A stretch of DNA of 64,000 bases from contig BMVA01000002.1 in NCBI GenBank assembly GCA_014650475.1, positions 558,001-622,000 on the forward strand, written 5' to 3'. The first letter of the stretch is position 1; each line of letters begins with the position of its first letter. The notes under the pieces are model-generated. The model did no database searches. It saw nothing but the letters and a program-made list of their open reading frames with translations, and had not been told where the DNA came from. Shown one piece after another: positions 27,192-35,391 of this stretch. A program made the position numbers and the translations under genes. This stretch comes from Streptomyces albogriseolus. Lineage in GTDB: Bacteria > Actinomycetota > Actinomycetes > Streptomycetales > Streptomycetaceae.

Positions 27192-28106
27192 ATGTGGTGG
27201 GGAGTGGGCGCGGCGCTGCTGGCGAACGTCCTGTACAGCGCGGGGTTCGTGCTGGAGAAGCGGGCGCTGGGCGCGCTGCCCGAGGTGACGGTGCGCCGGC
27301 CGGCCCGGCTGCTGCGGCTGGTGCTGGGCAGCCCGCTGTGGATCGGCGGCTCACTGGCCCTCGCGGCCGGGTTCGCCGCGCAGCTCGCCGTGTACCGCAC
27401 GCTGCCGATCGCCGCCGCGCAGGGCCTGTTCGTCTCCGGCCTGGTGCTGCTGGTGCTGCTGTCGGCGCGGCTGCTGGGCGAGGAGACCAGCGGCCGGGAG
27501 CGGTACGCGCTCGGCGCGATCCTGCTGGCGCTGCTGATGGTGGTGCTGTCGCTGCGGGAGAGCGGCGCGGACGCCGACACCGTGGGCCGGGACGCGCCGT
27601 ACCCGCTGATCCTGCTGGTGTGCGTGCCGGCGCTGGCGGCCGGGGTGTGGCTGTACTCGTCCGCCGAGCGCAACGCCCGCCACCGGCACCGGCTGCCCAC
27701 CACCGGCGTGGAGTACGGCGTGGCCGTGGGCCTGCTCTACGGGGTCAGCTCGCTCGCCGTGAAGGGCGTGTCGAGCCACCTGACGACCAGCGGCGTCGGC
27801 GCGTCGGCCGTCGCGCTGCTGCGCTCCCCGTACCCGTATCTGCTGCTGTTCACCGGGGCGTTCGGGCTGGTGATGTCGCAGGCGGCGCTGCAGCGCTGCC
27901 GGGCCTCGCTGATCGTTCCGGTGTGCACGACCGTGACGTGCCTGTTCACGGCGGTGCTCGGCACGCTGTCGTTCGGCGAGGAACTGCCGGACGAGCCGCT
28001 GCGGCTGGCGCTGCGCGTGCTCGGCACCGTCCTCGCGGTGACCGTGCTGCTCGCCATGCCCAAGCACGACACCGCGCCCCGATCCCCCGCCACACCGAGG
28101 AGTTGA
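27192..28106 (+). CDS. DMT-superfamily (EamA-like) membrane transporter (304 aa)
   Basis: About nine to ten hydrophobic segments in two similar halves, each beginning with an EamA-like pattern (LLANVLYSAGFVLEKRALG; VAVGLLYGVSSLAVKGVSS). Related small transporters flip sugar-lipids or export metabolites. In this cluster the protein could move a lipid-linked sugar across the membrane to feed the AftD-like enzyme, which needs a donor on the outer face; this is inference from position. GGGGGGAG lies just before the ATG. Seven bases separate it from the Trm112-like gene. Confidence 0.8.
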   Translation: MWWGVGAALLANVLYSAGFVLEKRALGALPEVTVRRPARLLRLVLGSPLWIGGSLALAAGFAAQLAVYRTLPIAAAQGLFVSGLVLLVLLSARLLGEETSGRERYALGAILLALLMVVLSLRESGADADTVGRDAPYPLILLVCVPALAAGVWLYSSAERNARHRHRLPTTGVEYGVAVGLLYGVSSLAVKGVSSHLTTSGVGASAVALLRSPYPYLLLFTGAFGLVMSQAALQRCRASLIVPVCTTVTCLFTAVLGTLSFGEELPDEPLRLALRVLGTVLAVTVLLAMPKHDTAPRSPATPRS

Positions 28107-28113
28107 CGACACC

Positions 28114-28353
28114 GTGAAGCCCGACGACCCGCTGCTGAGGATTCTCGCCTGCCCGCTCGACAAGGGGCCGCTGCACCTGCTCACCGCGGACGACGGGGAG
28201 GGGGAGGCGCTGTACAACCCGCGGCTGCGCCGCCGTTACCCGGTCGTCGACGGCGTCCCGCAGCTGCTGCCGTCGTCCGGGGAGCAGGTGCCGGAGGAGG
28301 AGCACGAGCGGCTGCTGGCCCGCGCGGCCGGGGCCCCGGGGACGGCGCCGTGA
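28114..28353 (+). CDS. Trm112-like protein (79 aa)
   Basis: It starts LLRILACPLDKGPLHLL and contains RRRYPVVDGVPQLLP, the pattern of the YcaR/Trm112 family. Trm112 proteins bind and activate methyltransferases in eukaryotes and archaea, and bacterial homologues are usually encoded near methyltransferase genes. Only one cysteine of the zinc motif is kept. It lies directly before, and overlaps by 4 bp, an FkbM methyltransferase gene. The GTG start has GAGGAG 11 bp upstream. A partner role for one of the three methyltransferases in this cluster is plausible. Confidence 0.82.
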   Translation: MKPDDPLLRILACPLDKGPLHLLTADDGEGEALYNPRLRRRYPVVDGVPQLLPSSGEQVPEEEHERLLARAAGAPGTAP

Positions 28354-29186
28354 CGGGGCGGCGCACGCTCGCGGCGCGGGCGGCGTCGGCGCTGCCCGCG
28401 CGCGTGGTGGCGGCGGCGGCCCGCGCGGTCTACCCGCGCTTCGAGCCCGAGCTGGCCCGCCTCTCCGACCTGTGCCCGCCGGGCTGCGACACGGCCGTGG
28501 ACGTCGGCGCCTGGTACGGCCCGTGGACGCACCGGCTGGCCCGGCACGCCCGCCGGGTGGTCACCCTGGAGCCGGTGCCGCGCCTGGCCCGGCTGCTGGG
28601 CGCGACCGCCCCGCCGAACGTGCGGGTGATCCGCGCGGCCGCCTCCGACCGGCCGGGCGTGGCCCGGCTGTGGCTGCCGGACGACGACGCCGGCGCCCAG
28701 GGCGTGTCCTCACTGGTCCGCCGGGACATCCACGGCCACGCCCTGGACGTCACCTGTGTCGCCCTGGACGACCTGGGGCTGCGCGACGTCGGCTTCCTGA
28801 AGATCGACGTGGACGGCAACGAGCCGGCGGTGCTGCGCGGGGCGACCGGCATCCTCGCCCGCGACCGGCCGGCCCTGTTCGTCGAGCTGGAGTCGCGGAT
28901 CCAGCCGATCGCCCCGGTGGTGACGTATCTGTCCCTGCTGGGTTACGACGGCTGGGTGCTGCCCGCCGGCACGTGGATCCCGCTGTCCCGCTTCCCGCTG
29001 GAGGCGCACCAGAAGCGCACCGCGTACGTCGCCACGCACGGGCTGCTGCGCCGGATCCTGCCGTACGAGCGGCTGCGCGGCCCGCGCTACGTCAACTCGG
29101 TGCTGTTCCTCCCGGACGGCCGCCGCCCGGGAGAGCGTCCGGTGGGCGACGATGGGTCCCGTGCCCACCGGACGACGCCCACCTGA
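28350..29186 (+). CDS. FkbM-family methyltransferase (278 aa)
   Basis: FkbM fold: SAM motif I is TAVDVGAWYGPWTHRLARHA, motif II VVTLEPVPRLARLL, and the conserved FLKIDVDGNEPAVLRGA, where the acidic pair helps bind the cofactor. FkbM enzymes O-methylate hydroxyls of polyketides and sugars. The GTG overlaps the Trm112-like stop. The length is typical. The gene ends in a 35-bp overlap with the next reading frame. It probably completes the methylation set of the envelope cluster; the acceptor is unknown. Confidence 0.87.
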   Translation: MTGRRTLAARAASALPARVVAAAARAVYPRFEPELARLSDLCPPGCDTAVDVGAWYGPWTHRLARHARRVVTLEPVPRLARLLGATAPPNVRVIRAAASDRPGVARLWLPDDDAGAQGVSSLVRRDIHGHALDVTCVALDDLGLRDVGFLKIDVDGNEPAVLRGATGILARDRPALFVELESRIQPIAPVVTYLSLLGYDGWVLPAGTWIPLSRFPLEAHQKRTAYVATHGLLRRILPYERLRGPRYVNSVLFLPDGRRPGERPVGDDGSRAHRTTPT

Positions 29187-29766
29187 ACCGTTCACCCCGT
29201 TCCACTTCCAGCTGGTGCTGCTGCGGCGCATGGCCGACCACAACCCCGGCCTGGTGGAGGACGCCCGGCGCGCGCTGGGCGCGTCCCTCGCCGACATGCG
29301 GGAGGCCAACCGGCGCTGGCAGGCGATGGTCCGCTCGCCGCGCCCCCGCCCGGCGCTGTCCCGGTACCGCTCGGTGCTCGGCCCCCCGGAGTCGCGGACC
29401 CCGCGCCGGGTCGGCGACCTGGACTGCGAGGCATGGCGGTGGCCCCTGCCGCTCTGGCCGGACCTGCGTTTCGAGGTGCTGACCCCGGCGGGCGGGGGCG
29501 CGGTGTGGAACGAGTGGCTGGTCCGCGCGCCCGGCGCGCCCGCGCCCGCGCTGCGCACGCTGGAGGACCTCACACCCTGGTCGTGCACGGTGGACGAGGT
29601 GGCCCGCGCCTTCGCCCCGGCCCGCCCGCTGGAGGGCTCGGCGCCCACCCGGTGGGGGCTGGCCTTCACCGCCCCGGACGCGGAGGGCCGGCGTCACGCG
29701 GTGGTCGCGGAGTTCACCTGGGGGCTGCTCCAGCGGACGGCCGCCGGCGGCCCGCCGCCTCGGTGA
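29152..29766 (+). CDS. Conserved-type hypothetical protein (204 aa)
   Basis: A soluble basic protein with no signal or membrane segment. Recognisable stretches are FHFQLVLLRRMADHNPG, WRWPLPLWPDLRFEV and EDLTPWSCTVDEV; I do not know the family. Codon bias supports coding. The ATG at 29152 overlaps the FkbM gene by 35 bp, and a GTG at 29161 is an alternative start. The 3' end overlaps the convergent ATP-grasp gene by 53 bp, so antisense effects between the two transcripts are possible. It is the last gene of the cluster. Confidence 0.6.
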   Translation: MGPVPTGRRPPEPFTPFHFQLVLLRRMADHNPGLVEDARRALGASLADMREANRRWQAMVRSPRPRPALSRYRSVLGPPESRTPRRVGDLDCEAWRWPLPLWPDLRFEVLTPAGGGAVWNEWLVRAPGAPAPALRTLEDLTPWSCTVDEVARAFAPARPLEGSAPTRWGLAFTAPDAEGRRHAVVAEFTWGLLQRTAAGGPPPR

Positions 29767-30616
29767 TCCGTTCCACGACGACCGGCAGCGACTCGGGGTG
29801 CAGCCACAGGAACAGGTTCGGCTCGACCAGCTCCAGCTCCATCACCCGGGGCCGCCCGTCGTCGCCGTCCACCAGGTCCACCCGCGCGTACAGCAGCTCG
29901 GGCGCCCCGGGCACGGCGGCCAACGCGGCCTGGGAGAGGGCGAGTTCGTCCGCCGTAGGGGTCCAGTCGGTCAGCCCGGGGTGGGCCGTCTTCCGCTGGT
30001 CGTAGGGGGTGCCGGGAGCGAGGACGGGCCCCTTCCTGCTGGCGTGCAGCAGTGTCCCGCCGAAGAACTGCAGTGCCCGCTCCCCGCCGCTGTCGATGGC
30101 CCGCACGTACGGCTGCACCATCGCCGTGAACCCGTCGTCGTGCAGGCGCCGCACATGCCGTACGGCGGTGTCGTGCTCGTCGGGGGTGTAGCGGGCGGCG
30201 AACCGGGCGCCGGCGCCGGAGGCCGGCTTGACCACGAACTCGTGGCCGCCCGGGAGTTCCACGGCGTCCCCGGGCGCCAGGTACCGCGTCTCCACCACGG
30301 GCGCCCCGGCCGCGGCCAGGTCCGCGAGGTAGCGCTTGTCGGTGTTCCAGCGCACCACGTCCGCCGGATTGGCCAGCCGGGTCAGCGCGCCGCACCGCTC
30401 CGCCCACGCGGTGAACTCGGCCGCCCGCCAGCTGTAGTCCCAGGTGGAGCGGATCACGGCGAGGTCGAAGCGGGCCCAGTCGACGCGGCCGTCGTCCCAC
30501 ACCTCGGCGGACGCCTCCACCCCGGCCTCGTTCAACGCCCGCACCAGCACCGGCAGATCCCGGTCCTCGGCCACGTCGGGCCCGTCCGCACAGGTCACCA
30601 GCGCGACTCGCACCAC
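29714..30616 (-). CDS. ATP-grasp ligase, RimK/DcsG-like (300 aa)
   Basis: An ATP-grasp enzyme of the glutathione-synthetase/RimK type. Visible landmarks are VIRSTWDYSWR, NPADVVRWNTDKRYL, HEFVVKPASGAGARF (ATP-binding lysine), YVRAIDSGGERALQFFGG, and the metal-binding end YARVDLVDGDDG and MELELVEPNLFL. Such ligases join a carboxylate to an amine through an acyl-phosphate. The RSTWDY pattern is shared with DcsG of cycloserine biosynthesis, but no other cycloserine genes are here. A GTG doublet gives two possible starts, 30616 and 30613, after a GGAGGGG site. The 3' end overlaps the convergent hypothetical gene. Confidence 0.85.
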   Translation of the reverse strand: MVRVALVTCADGPDVAEDRDLPVLVRALNEAGVEASAEVWDDGRVDWARFDLAVIRSTWDYSWRAAEFTAWAERCGALTRLANPADVVRWNTDKRYLADLAAAGAPVVETRYLAPGDAVELPGGHEFVVKPASGAGARFAARYTPDEHDTAVRHVRRLHDDGFTAMVQPYVRAIDSGGERALQFFGGTLLHASRKGPVLAPGTPYDQRKTAHPGLTDWTPTADELALSQAALAAVPGAPELLYARVDLVDGDDGRPRVMELELVEPNLFLWLHPESLPVVVERITEAAGRRRPSAGAAPR

Positions 30617-30814
30617 GCCGCCTCACCCCTCCCACGACCGCCTCGGCTCCGGGAGGAGGCTAACAACCGCGGGCAGGGGAGCGGTGGGGGCGGCCGGCCC
30701 GGCGCAGCGACTCGGTGGTGTGGCTGGTGATGGTGGTACCCGGCCGGGGGTAGGACACCCGACGCAGCCACGACAACGACGACAGCGACGACAGCGACCC
30801 AAGGAGTACGACGC

Positions 30815-32284
30815 GTGTCCTCTCTCTTCCCGGCCCTCACCGACGGCCCGGCCGGCGGCTCACCCGGCCGTCCCGCCCTGCGCTTCGGCGAGCGCGCACT
30901 GACGTACGGGGAACTCGCCGCCGCATCCGGCGCGGTGGCCGGGGACCTCAAGGGGGTGCGCACGGCCGCCGTGTGGGCCACGCCGACCCTGGAGACCGCC
31001 GTCGCGGTCACCGCCGCGCTGCTCGCCGGGGTGGTCGTGGTCCCGCTCAACCCGAGGTCGGGCGAGCGGGAGCTGGGCCACATCCTCGGCGACAGCGCCC
31101 CCGACGTGCTCCTCGCCGCGCCCGGCGTCCCGCTGCCCGACGCACCGGCCGCCCTGCCCCGCGTCGACGTGGACCCGGCCCGCGGCGCCGACCGGGGCTC
31201 CGTGCCCGACGACCGGGAGCGCGACCCGGAGGACCCCGCCCTGATCGTCTACACCTCCGGCACCACCGGCCCGCCCAAGGGCGCCGTCATCCCCCGCCGT
31301 TCGATCGCCTCGACGCTGGACGCCCTCGCCGACGCCTGGCGGTGGACCGACGCCGACGTGCTGGTGCACGGCCTGCCGCTGTTCCATGTGCACGGCCTGG
31401 TCCTCGGCACGCTGGGCCCGCTGCGCCGCGGCGGCGCGGTGCGCCATCTGGGCCGGTTCACCACCGAGGGCGTGGCCCGCGAGCTGAACTCCGGCGCGAC
31501 CATGCTGTTCGGCGTGCCGACGATGTACCACCGCATCGCGGAGGCGCTGCCCGCCGAACCGGACCTGGTGCGGGCGCTGTCCGGCGCCCGGCTGCTGGTG
31601 TCGGGGTCGGCCGCGCTGCCGGTGCACGACCACGAGCGGATCACGGCGGCGACCGGCGCCCGGGTCGTCGAGCGGTACGGCATGACGGAGACGCTGATGA
31701 ACACCAGCGTCCGCGTGGACGGCGAGACCCGCCCCGGCTCGGTCGGCGTGCCGCTGCCCGGCGTCGAACTGCGGCTGGTCGAGGAGGACGGCACCCCGGT
31801 GACGTCGTACGACGGCGAGACCGTGGGCGAGATCCAGGTGCGCGGGCCGAACCTGTTCACCGAGTACCTCAACCGGCCCGACGCCACGGCGGAGGCGTTC
31901 ACCGCGGACGGCTGGTTCCGCACCGGCGACATGGCGGTCCGCGACCCCGGCGGCGACGTCCGCATCGTCGGCCGCAAGGCGACCGACCTCATCAAGAGCG
32001 GCGGCTACAAGATCGGCGCGGGCGAGATCGAGAACGCGCTGCTGGAACACCCGGGCGTGAAGGAGGCGGCCGTCACCGGGGAGCCGGACGCCGACCTGGG
32101 CGAGCGGATCGTGGCGTGGGTGGTGCCGGCCGACCCGCAGTCCCCGCCCGGCCTGGAGGAGCTGGCCGGCCATGTGGCCGCGCGCCTCGCCCCACACAAG
32201 CGGCCCCGGGCCGTCCGCCACCTCGACGTGCTGCCCCGCAACGACATGGGCAAGATCATGAAGCGGGCGCTGACGCATGGCTGA
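30815..32284 (+). CDS. matB: Malonyl-CoA synthetase (MatB-type, 489 aa)
   Basis: An ANL-superfamily acyl-CoA ligase. The P-loop is YTSGTTGPPKG (146-156); others are VERYGMTETLMNT, the hinge FRTGDMA with GRKATDLIKSGGYKIGAGEIE, and the late catalytic lysine region NDMGKIMKRAL. Its N-terminus (MSSLFPAL) and the rest closely match what I remember of S. coelicolor MatB (SCO2444), which makes malonyl- and methylmalonyl-CoA from the free acids, ATP and CoA. The products feed fatty acid and polyketide extension. The GTG start has AAGGAG upstream. The next gene, a carboxyltransferase homologue, overlaps it by 8 bp, so both may adjust malonyl-type CoA pools. Confidence 0.9.
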   Translation: MSSLFPALTDGPAGGSPGRPALRFGERALTYGELAAASGAVAGDLKGVRTAAVWATPTLETAVAVTAALLAGVVVVPLNPRSGERELGHILGDSAPDVLLAAPGVPLPDAPAALPRVDVDPARGADRGSVPDDRERDPEDPALIVYTSGTTGPPKGAVIPRRSIASTLDALADAWRWTDADVLVHGLPLFHVHGLVLGTLGPLRRGGAVRHLGRFTTEGVARELNSGATMLFGVPTMYHRIAEALPAEPDLVRALSGARLLVSGSAALPVHDHERITAATGARVVERYGMTETLMNTSVRVDGETRPGSVGVPLPGVELRLVEEDGTPVTSYDGETVGEIQVRGPNLFTEYLNRPDATAEAFTADGWFRTGDMAVRDPGGDVRIVGRKATDLIKSGGYKIGAGEIENALLEHPGVKEAAVTGEPDADLGERIVAWVVPADPQSPPGLEELAGHVAARLAPHKRPRAVRHLDVLPRNDMGKIMKRALTHG

Positions 32285-33623
32285 CCGCCCGCCGGCCCGT
32301 GAGGCCCTCGCCCTGGTCACGGACACGTTCACCGAACTGCCGTACCCGGCGCGGACACCGGCGCCGGACGGCCCGCTCGGCTGGCCCGGCTACGACGAGG
32401 CCCGCGCCCGCGCCGCCGCACGCACCGGCGAGAACGAGTCCGTGGTCTGCGGGGTCGCGGACGTCGAGGGCACCGCGGCCGTGCTGATCGCGTTCGAGTT
32501 CGGTTTCCTCGGCGGCTCCCTCGGCGAGGGCACCGGCGACCGCCTGGAGGCCGCGTACGCGCACGCCGTCGCGCACCGGCTGCCCTTGGTGTCCCTGGTC
32601 GCCACCGGCGGCAGCCGGATGCAGGAGGGCATGCTCGCCCTGACCCAGCTCCAGCGGGTGGCGCGCGCGTCGGCACGGGCCCGGGAGGCGCGGCTGCCCC
32701 AGATAGCCGTCCTGCGGGACCCCACGACCGGCGGCGGCTGGGCCACCCTGGGCGCGGGAGCGGACGTGGTACTCGCCCTCCCCGGCGCGCAGGTCGGCTT
32801 CGCCGGCTCCCGGGTCCGCCCGCCGGACGCCGACCCGACCGCGTACACGGCCGAGGCGCAGGTCGCGGCGGGCGCGGCGGACGCGCTGGTCCCCCCGGAG
32901 GAGCTGCGCACCACCCTGGGCCGCTGGCTGCGCCTGCTGACCCGCCCCTCCGCCGACCCGGCCCCACCGCCGCACGCCCTCGGCGCACCGGACCTCCCGG
33001 CCACCGGCTGGGACGCGGTCCGCCGCGCCCGCTCACCGCACCGCCCGCGCGCCGCCGCCTACCTGGACGCCTACTTCACCTCGCGCGTCACGCTCTCCGG
33101 CGACCGCTGCGGCGGCGCCGACCCCGGCGGCATGCTCTGCGGCTTCGGCGACCACGAGGGCCGTACCGTCGCCTACGCGGCCCAGACCGGCACGGCCACC
33201 CGCCCCGCCGGCTACCGCACGGCCGCCCGCCTGGTCCGTCTCGCCGACCGCCTCGGCATCCCGGTGCTGACCCTGGTGGACACCCCGGGCGCGGCCAACG
33301 ACGCGGAGGCGGAACGGCAGGGCGCGGGGGCGGCCATCGCGGACCTGTTCTCCGCCGTCGCCGCCGCGCGCACACCGCTGACCACCCTGGTCATCGGCGA
33401 GGGCGGCTCCGGCGGCGCACTGGCGCCGGCCGCGCCGGGCAACACATGGGCCACCCCGGACAGCTACTTCTCGGTGATCGCCCCGGAACTGGCGGCGGCG
33501 ATCCTGAAACGCCCGCCGTCCGCCGTGGAGTCCACGGCGGACGGTCTCCGCATCCGGCCCCAGGACCTGGTGGAGCTGGGGGTGGTGCGGGGCATCGTGG
33601 GACCGGGCCCGGAGGGCGCCTAG
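32277..33623 (+). CDS. Fused carboxyl transferase, AccD/AccA-type (448 aa)
   Basis: Two crotonase-like halves are joined: the first resembles a carboxyltransferase beta part (GFLGGSLGEGTGDRLEAA, VATGGSRMQEGML), and the second the alpha part (RLGIPVLTLVDTPGAANDAEAERQGAG, LVIGEGGSGGAL). Such proteins move a carboxyl group between biotin and acyl-CoA, or decarboxylate malonyl-CoA. There is no biotin carboxylase or biotin carrier gene nearby. The 8-bp overlap with matB argues for a role in malonyl- or methylmalonyl-CoA balance. It is about 60-70 residues shorter than typical PCC-beta proteins. The 3' end overlaps the convergent DUF4157 gene by 4 bp. Confidence 0.85.
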   Translation: MADRPPAREALALVTDTFTELPYPARTPAPDGPLGWPGYDEARARAAARTGENESVVCGVADVEGTAAVLIAFEFGFLGGSLGEGTGDRLEAAYAHAVAHRLPLVSLVATGGSRMQEGMLALTQLQRVARASARAREARLPQIAVLRDPTTGGGWATLGAGADVVLALPGAQVGFAGSRVRPPDADPTAYTAEAQVAAGAADALVPPEELRTTLGRWLRLLTRPSADPAPPPHALGAPDLPATGWDAVRRARSPHRPRAAAYLDAYFTSRVTLSGDRCGGADPGGMLCGFGDHEGRTVAYAAQTGTATRPAGYRTAARLVRLADRLGIPVLTLVDTPGAANDAEAERQGAGAAIADLFSAVAAARTPLTTLVIGEGGSGGALAPAAPGNTWATPDSYFSVIAPELAAAILKRPPSAVESTADGLRIRPQDLVELGVVRGIVGPGPEGA

Positions 33624-35074
33624 GCGGCCGCCTCCTGCCCGGTCACCTCGGTCTCACCGGGCAGGGGCTTCCCGGTCTTGTTCTTCACGAGCTCCACGCG
33701 GTCGACGAACAGCTGGAAGAGCAGCTGGCTGGGGCCGAGTTCGCGGCCCTTACGGGTGGTGTTCCCCTGTGCGATGCCGATGCTGTAGGGCTCTGTGTGC
33801 TCCGCCTTGACGCCGATGTACCCGGGCAGCGTCCCCTCGTTCTGGCTCGCCGCCTTGAACGTCGAGTCGCCCTCCTGAGCCTTACGGATCAGGTCGGTCT
33901 TGTACCCGGGGCCGAGGGCCATGTACTCCGGTGTGAAGAGCAGTTCGTGGGCGCCCGGCTTCAGGACGAACTTGAGCTGGACCTCGCTGTAGTAACGGTC
34001 CGCCTGCCCCTGGTCGCCGAGATGGGCTCCCACCGTGAGACCGGTGTAGGACTTCTTGAGTCCCGCCGACGTTCCGGTCCCCTCGCTGACGTACTCCGTG
34101 AGCGCCGCGCGTGCTTCGGCGTCGCCCCAGTAGGTCAGAATGCTCTCGGCCTCGGCCCACGACATGGAGCGGTAGAGCTCCAGCTGCCCGGCCTCCGGGT
34201 CCTTGGCCGCCAGCTCCCGCAGGAGGGCTGGGCCCGTCTCCGTGACGATCTGGTCCATCGTGCGTTTCTCGCCGGACGCCCCTTTGCCGCCCGACGCGCC
34301 CTTGCCCTTCTTGCCCTTCTGGGCAGGCCCGGTCCTCATGGCGGCTCGCTTGCCCGCGGACGCCGAGTCCTTGCCGCCCACCCCGGCCTTGTCCTCCCAG
34401 TACTCGACCGTCAGATGCTCCTGCGGGTTGCCGGCCCGCTGCACGACGGCCGCACCGCCCGCCGCCGCGGGCGCCTCCGCACTCCGCCGCACGCCCGCCT
34501 CCGCCGCCCGGCTGGAGGCCATCACCCGCGCCGCGTTGGCCTCCGCCTCCCTCTCGAAGCGGTCCGACGGGTCGGAGACCCTCAGCCCCGCCCCGTTGTC
34601 GGTCCCCGCGACCGGCCCCTGCCGCTGCTGGACGACGTGGGTGAGTTCATGGGCGAGGGTGTGCCGGTCCCCGCCGCCGTCACCGATGACGACATGACTG
34701 CCGGAGGTGTAGGCGCGGGCGCCGACCTCCGCGGCGGAGGCCCGTGCCGCGCTGTCGTCGTGGATCCGGACGTCGGCAAAGTCCGCACCGAGCCGCGCCT
34801 CCATGTCGGTGCGGACGGCGTCGTCGAGCGGGCGGCCGGGCGCGCGCAGGACGTCGTGCACGGCCGACCGCTGCACCGGCGCGTGCGGCTCCTCGTCGCC
34901 CAGGTGACCGGCCTGCCGCAGCAGCTGGACGACGGCCGCGTTCCCGGCGCTCGTCTGGAGCCCTCTCAGTCCCGCCTGCGGGGACACCGTCCGTCGCGCG
35001 GACGGAGCGGGCCGCAAGGGCGCCGGCCCGTGCTCGTTCCCCCGCTGATCAGGGCGGGGCTTCTGGTGACTCAC
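33620..35074 (-). CDS. DUF4157 protein with ADP-ribosyltransferase-like C-terminus (484 aa)
   Basis: Residues about 75-150 form the DUF4157 (eCIS core) domain with an HELTH zinc-protease-like motif (142-146) and TLAHELTHVVQQRQG. In Streptomyces such domains mark cargo loaded into extracellular contractile injection systems. A Lys/Gly-rich linker (about 240-272) separates it from a C-terminal domain (about 275-470) with LYRSMSWAEAESIL (300-313), GAHLGDQGQADRYY and LLFTPEYMAL. This order, an Arg-containing strand then a helix rich in Ala, resembles ADP-ribosyltransferase toxins, but the match is by eye only. The GTG at 35074 has GAGG upstream. No injection machinery or immunity gene is visible here. 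Confidence 0.75.
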   Translation of the reverse strand: MSHQKPRPDQRGNEHGPAPLRPAPSARRTVSPQAGLRGLQTSAGNAAVVQLLRQAGHLGDEEPHAPVQRSAVHDVLRAPGRPLDDAVRTDMEARLGADFADVRIHDDSAARASAAEVGARAYTSGSHVVIGDGGGDRHTLAHELTHVVQQRQGPVAGTDNGAGLRVSDPSDRFEREAEANAARVMASSRAAEAGVRRSAEAPAAAGGAAVVQRAGNPQEHLTVEYWEDKAGVGGKDSASAGKRAAMRTGPAQKGKKGKGASGGKGASGEKRTMDQIVTETGPALLRELAAKDPEAGQLELYRSMSWAEAESILTYWGDAEARAALTEYVSEGTGTSAGLKKSYTGLTVGAHLGDQGQADRYYSEVQLKFVLKPGAHELLFTPEYMALGPGYKTDLIRKAQEGDSTFKAASQNEGTLPGYIGVKAEHTEPYSIGIAQGNTTRKGRELGPSQLLFQLFVDRVELVKNKTGKPLPGETEVTGQEAAA

Positions 35075-35391
35075 AGGATCGCCTCTTCGGAACGTCGGGG
35101 CCGTCGCCCGTCGCGGCCTGGGGTTCTGAAGCATTATCAGGAGAATCCCGGCCCCCACTCCGCCGTTCGGCGCCCACAGCCCCGCTCTCTGCCCGGACGT
35201 CTGCCGCACCGTGCAGCGGAGCTGCCCTTTGGGGCAGTTCCCCCCTGCTCGCGGCTGCCGCCGGACGGGACCCCCGTTCGGCGGCCCCTCGCCCGGCCCC
35301 CCAGAAAGGGCGCCGCCCCCGCCCGGCGCGCACGATGCGAAGAGGCCCGCCGATCGGCGGGCCTCCGGCCGCGCACTCGGGAGGAACTGCC
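35075..35391. other. 317-bp divergent region with a 24-bp perfect palindrome
   Basis: This region separates the leftward DUF4157 gene from mbl. At 35342-35365 there is a perfect 24-bp palindrome with half site GAGGCCCGCCGA, ending 26 bp before the mbl GTG and 14 bp before its ribosome site. It could be an operator or, in RNA, a 5' hairpin that controls mbl translation. No gene was found in the rest of the region. Confidence 0.5.

Noticed and set aside
28114-28353. A zinc ribbon with full four-cysteine motif
   Set aside because: Only one cysteine is present, so it is assigned to the Trm112-like family by overall pattern rather than as a zinc ribbon.
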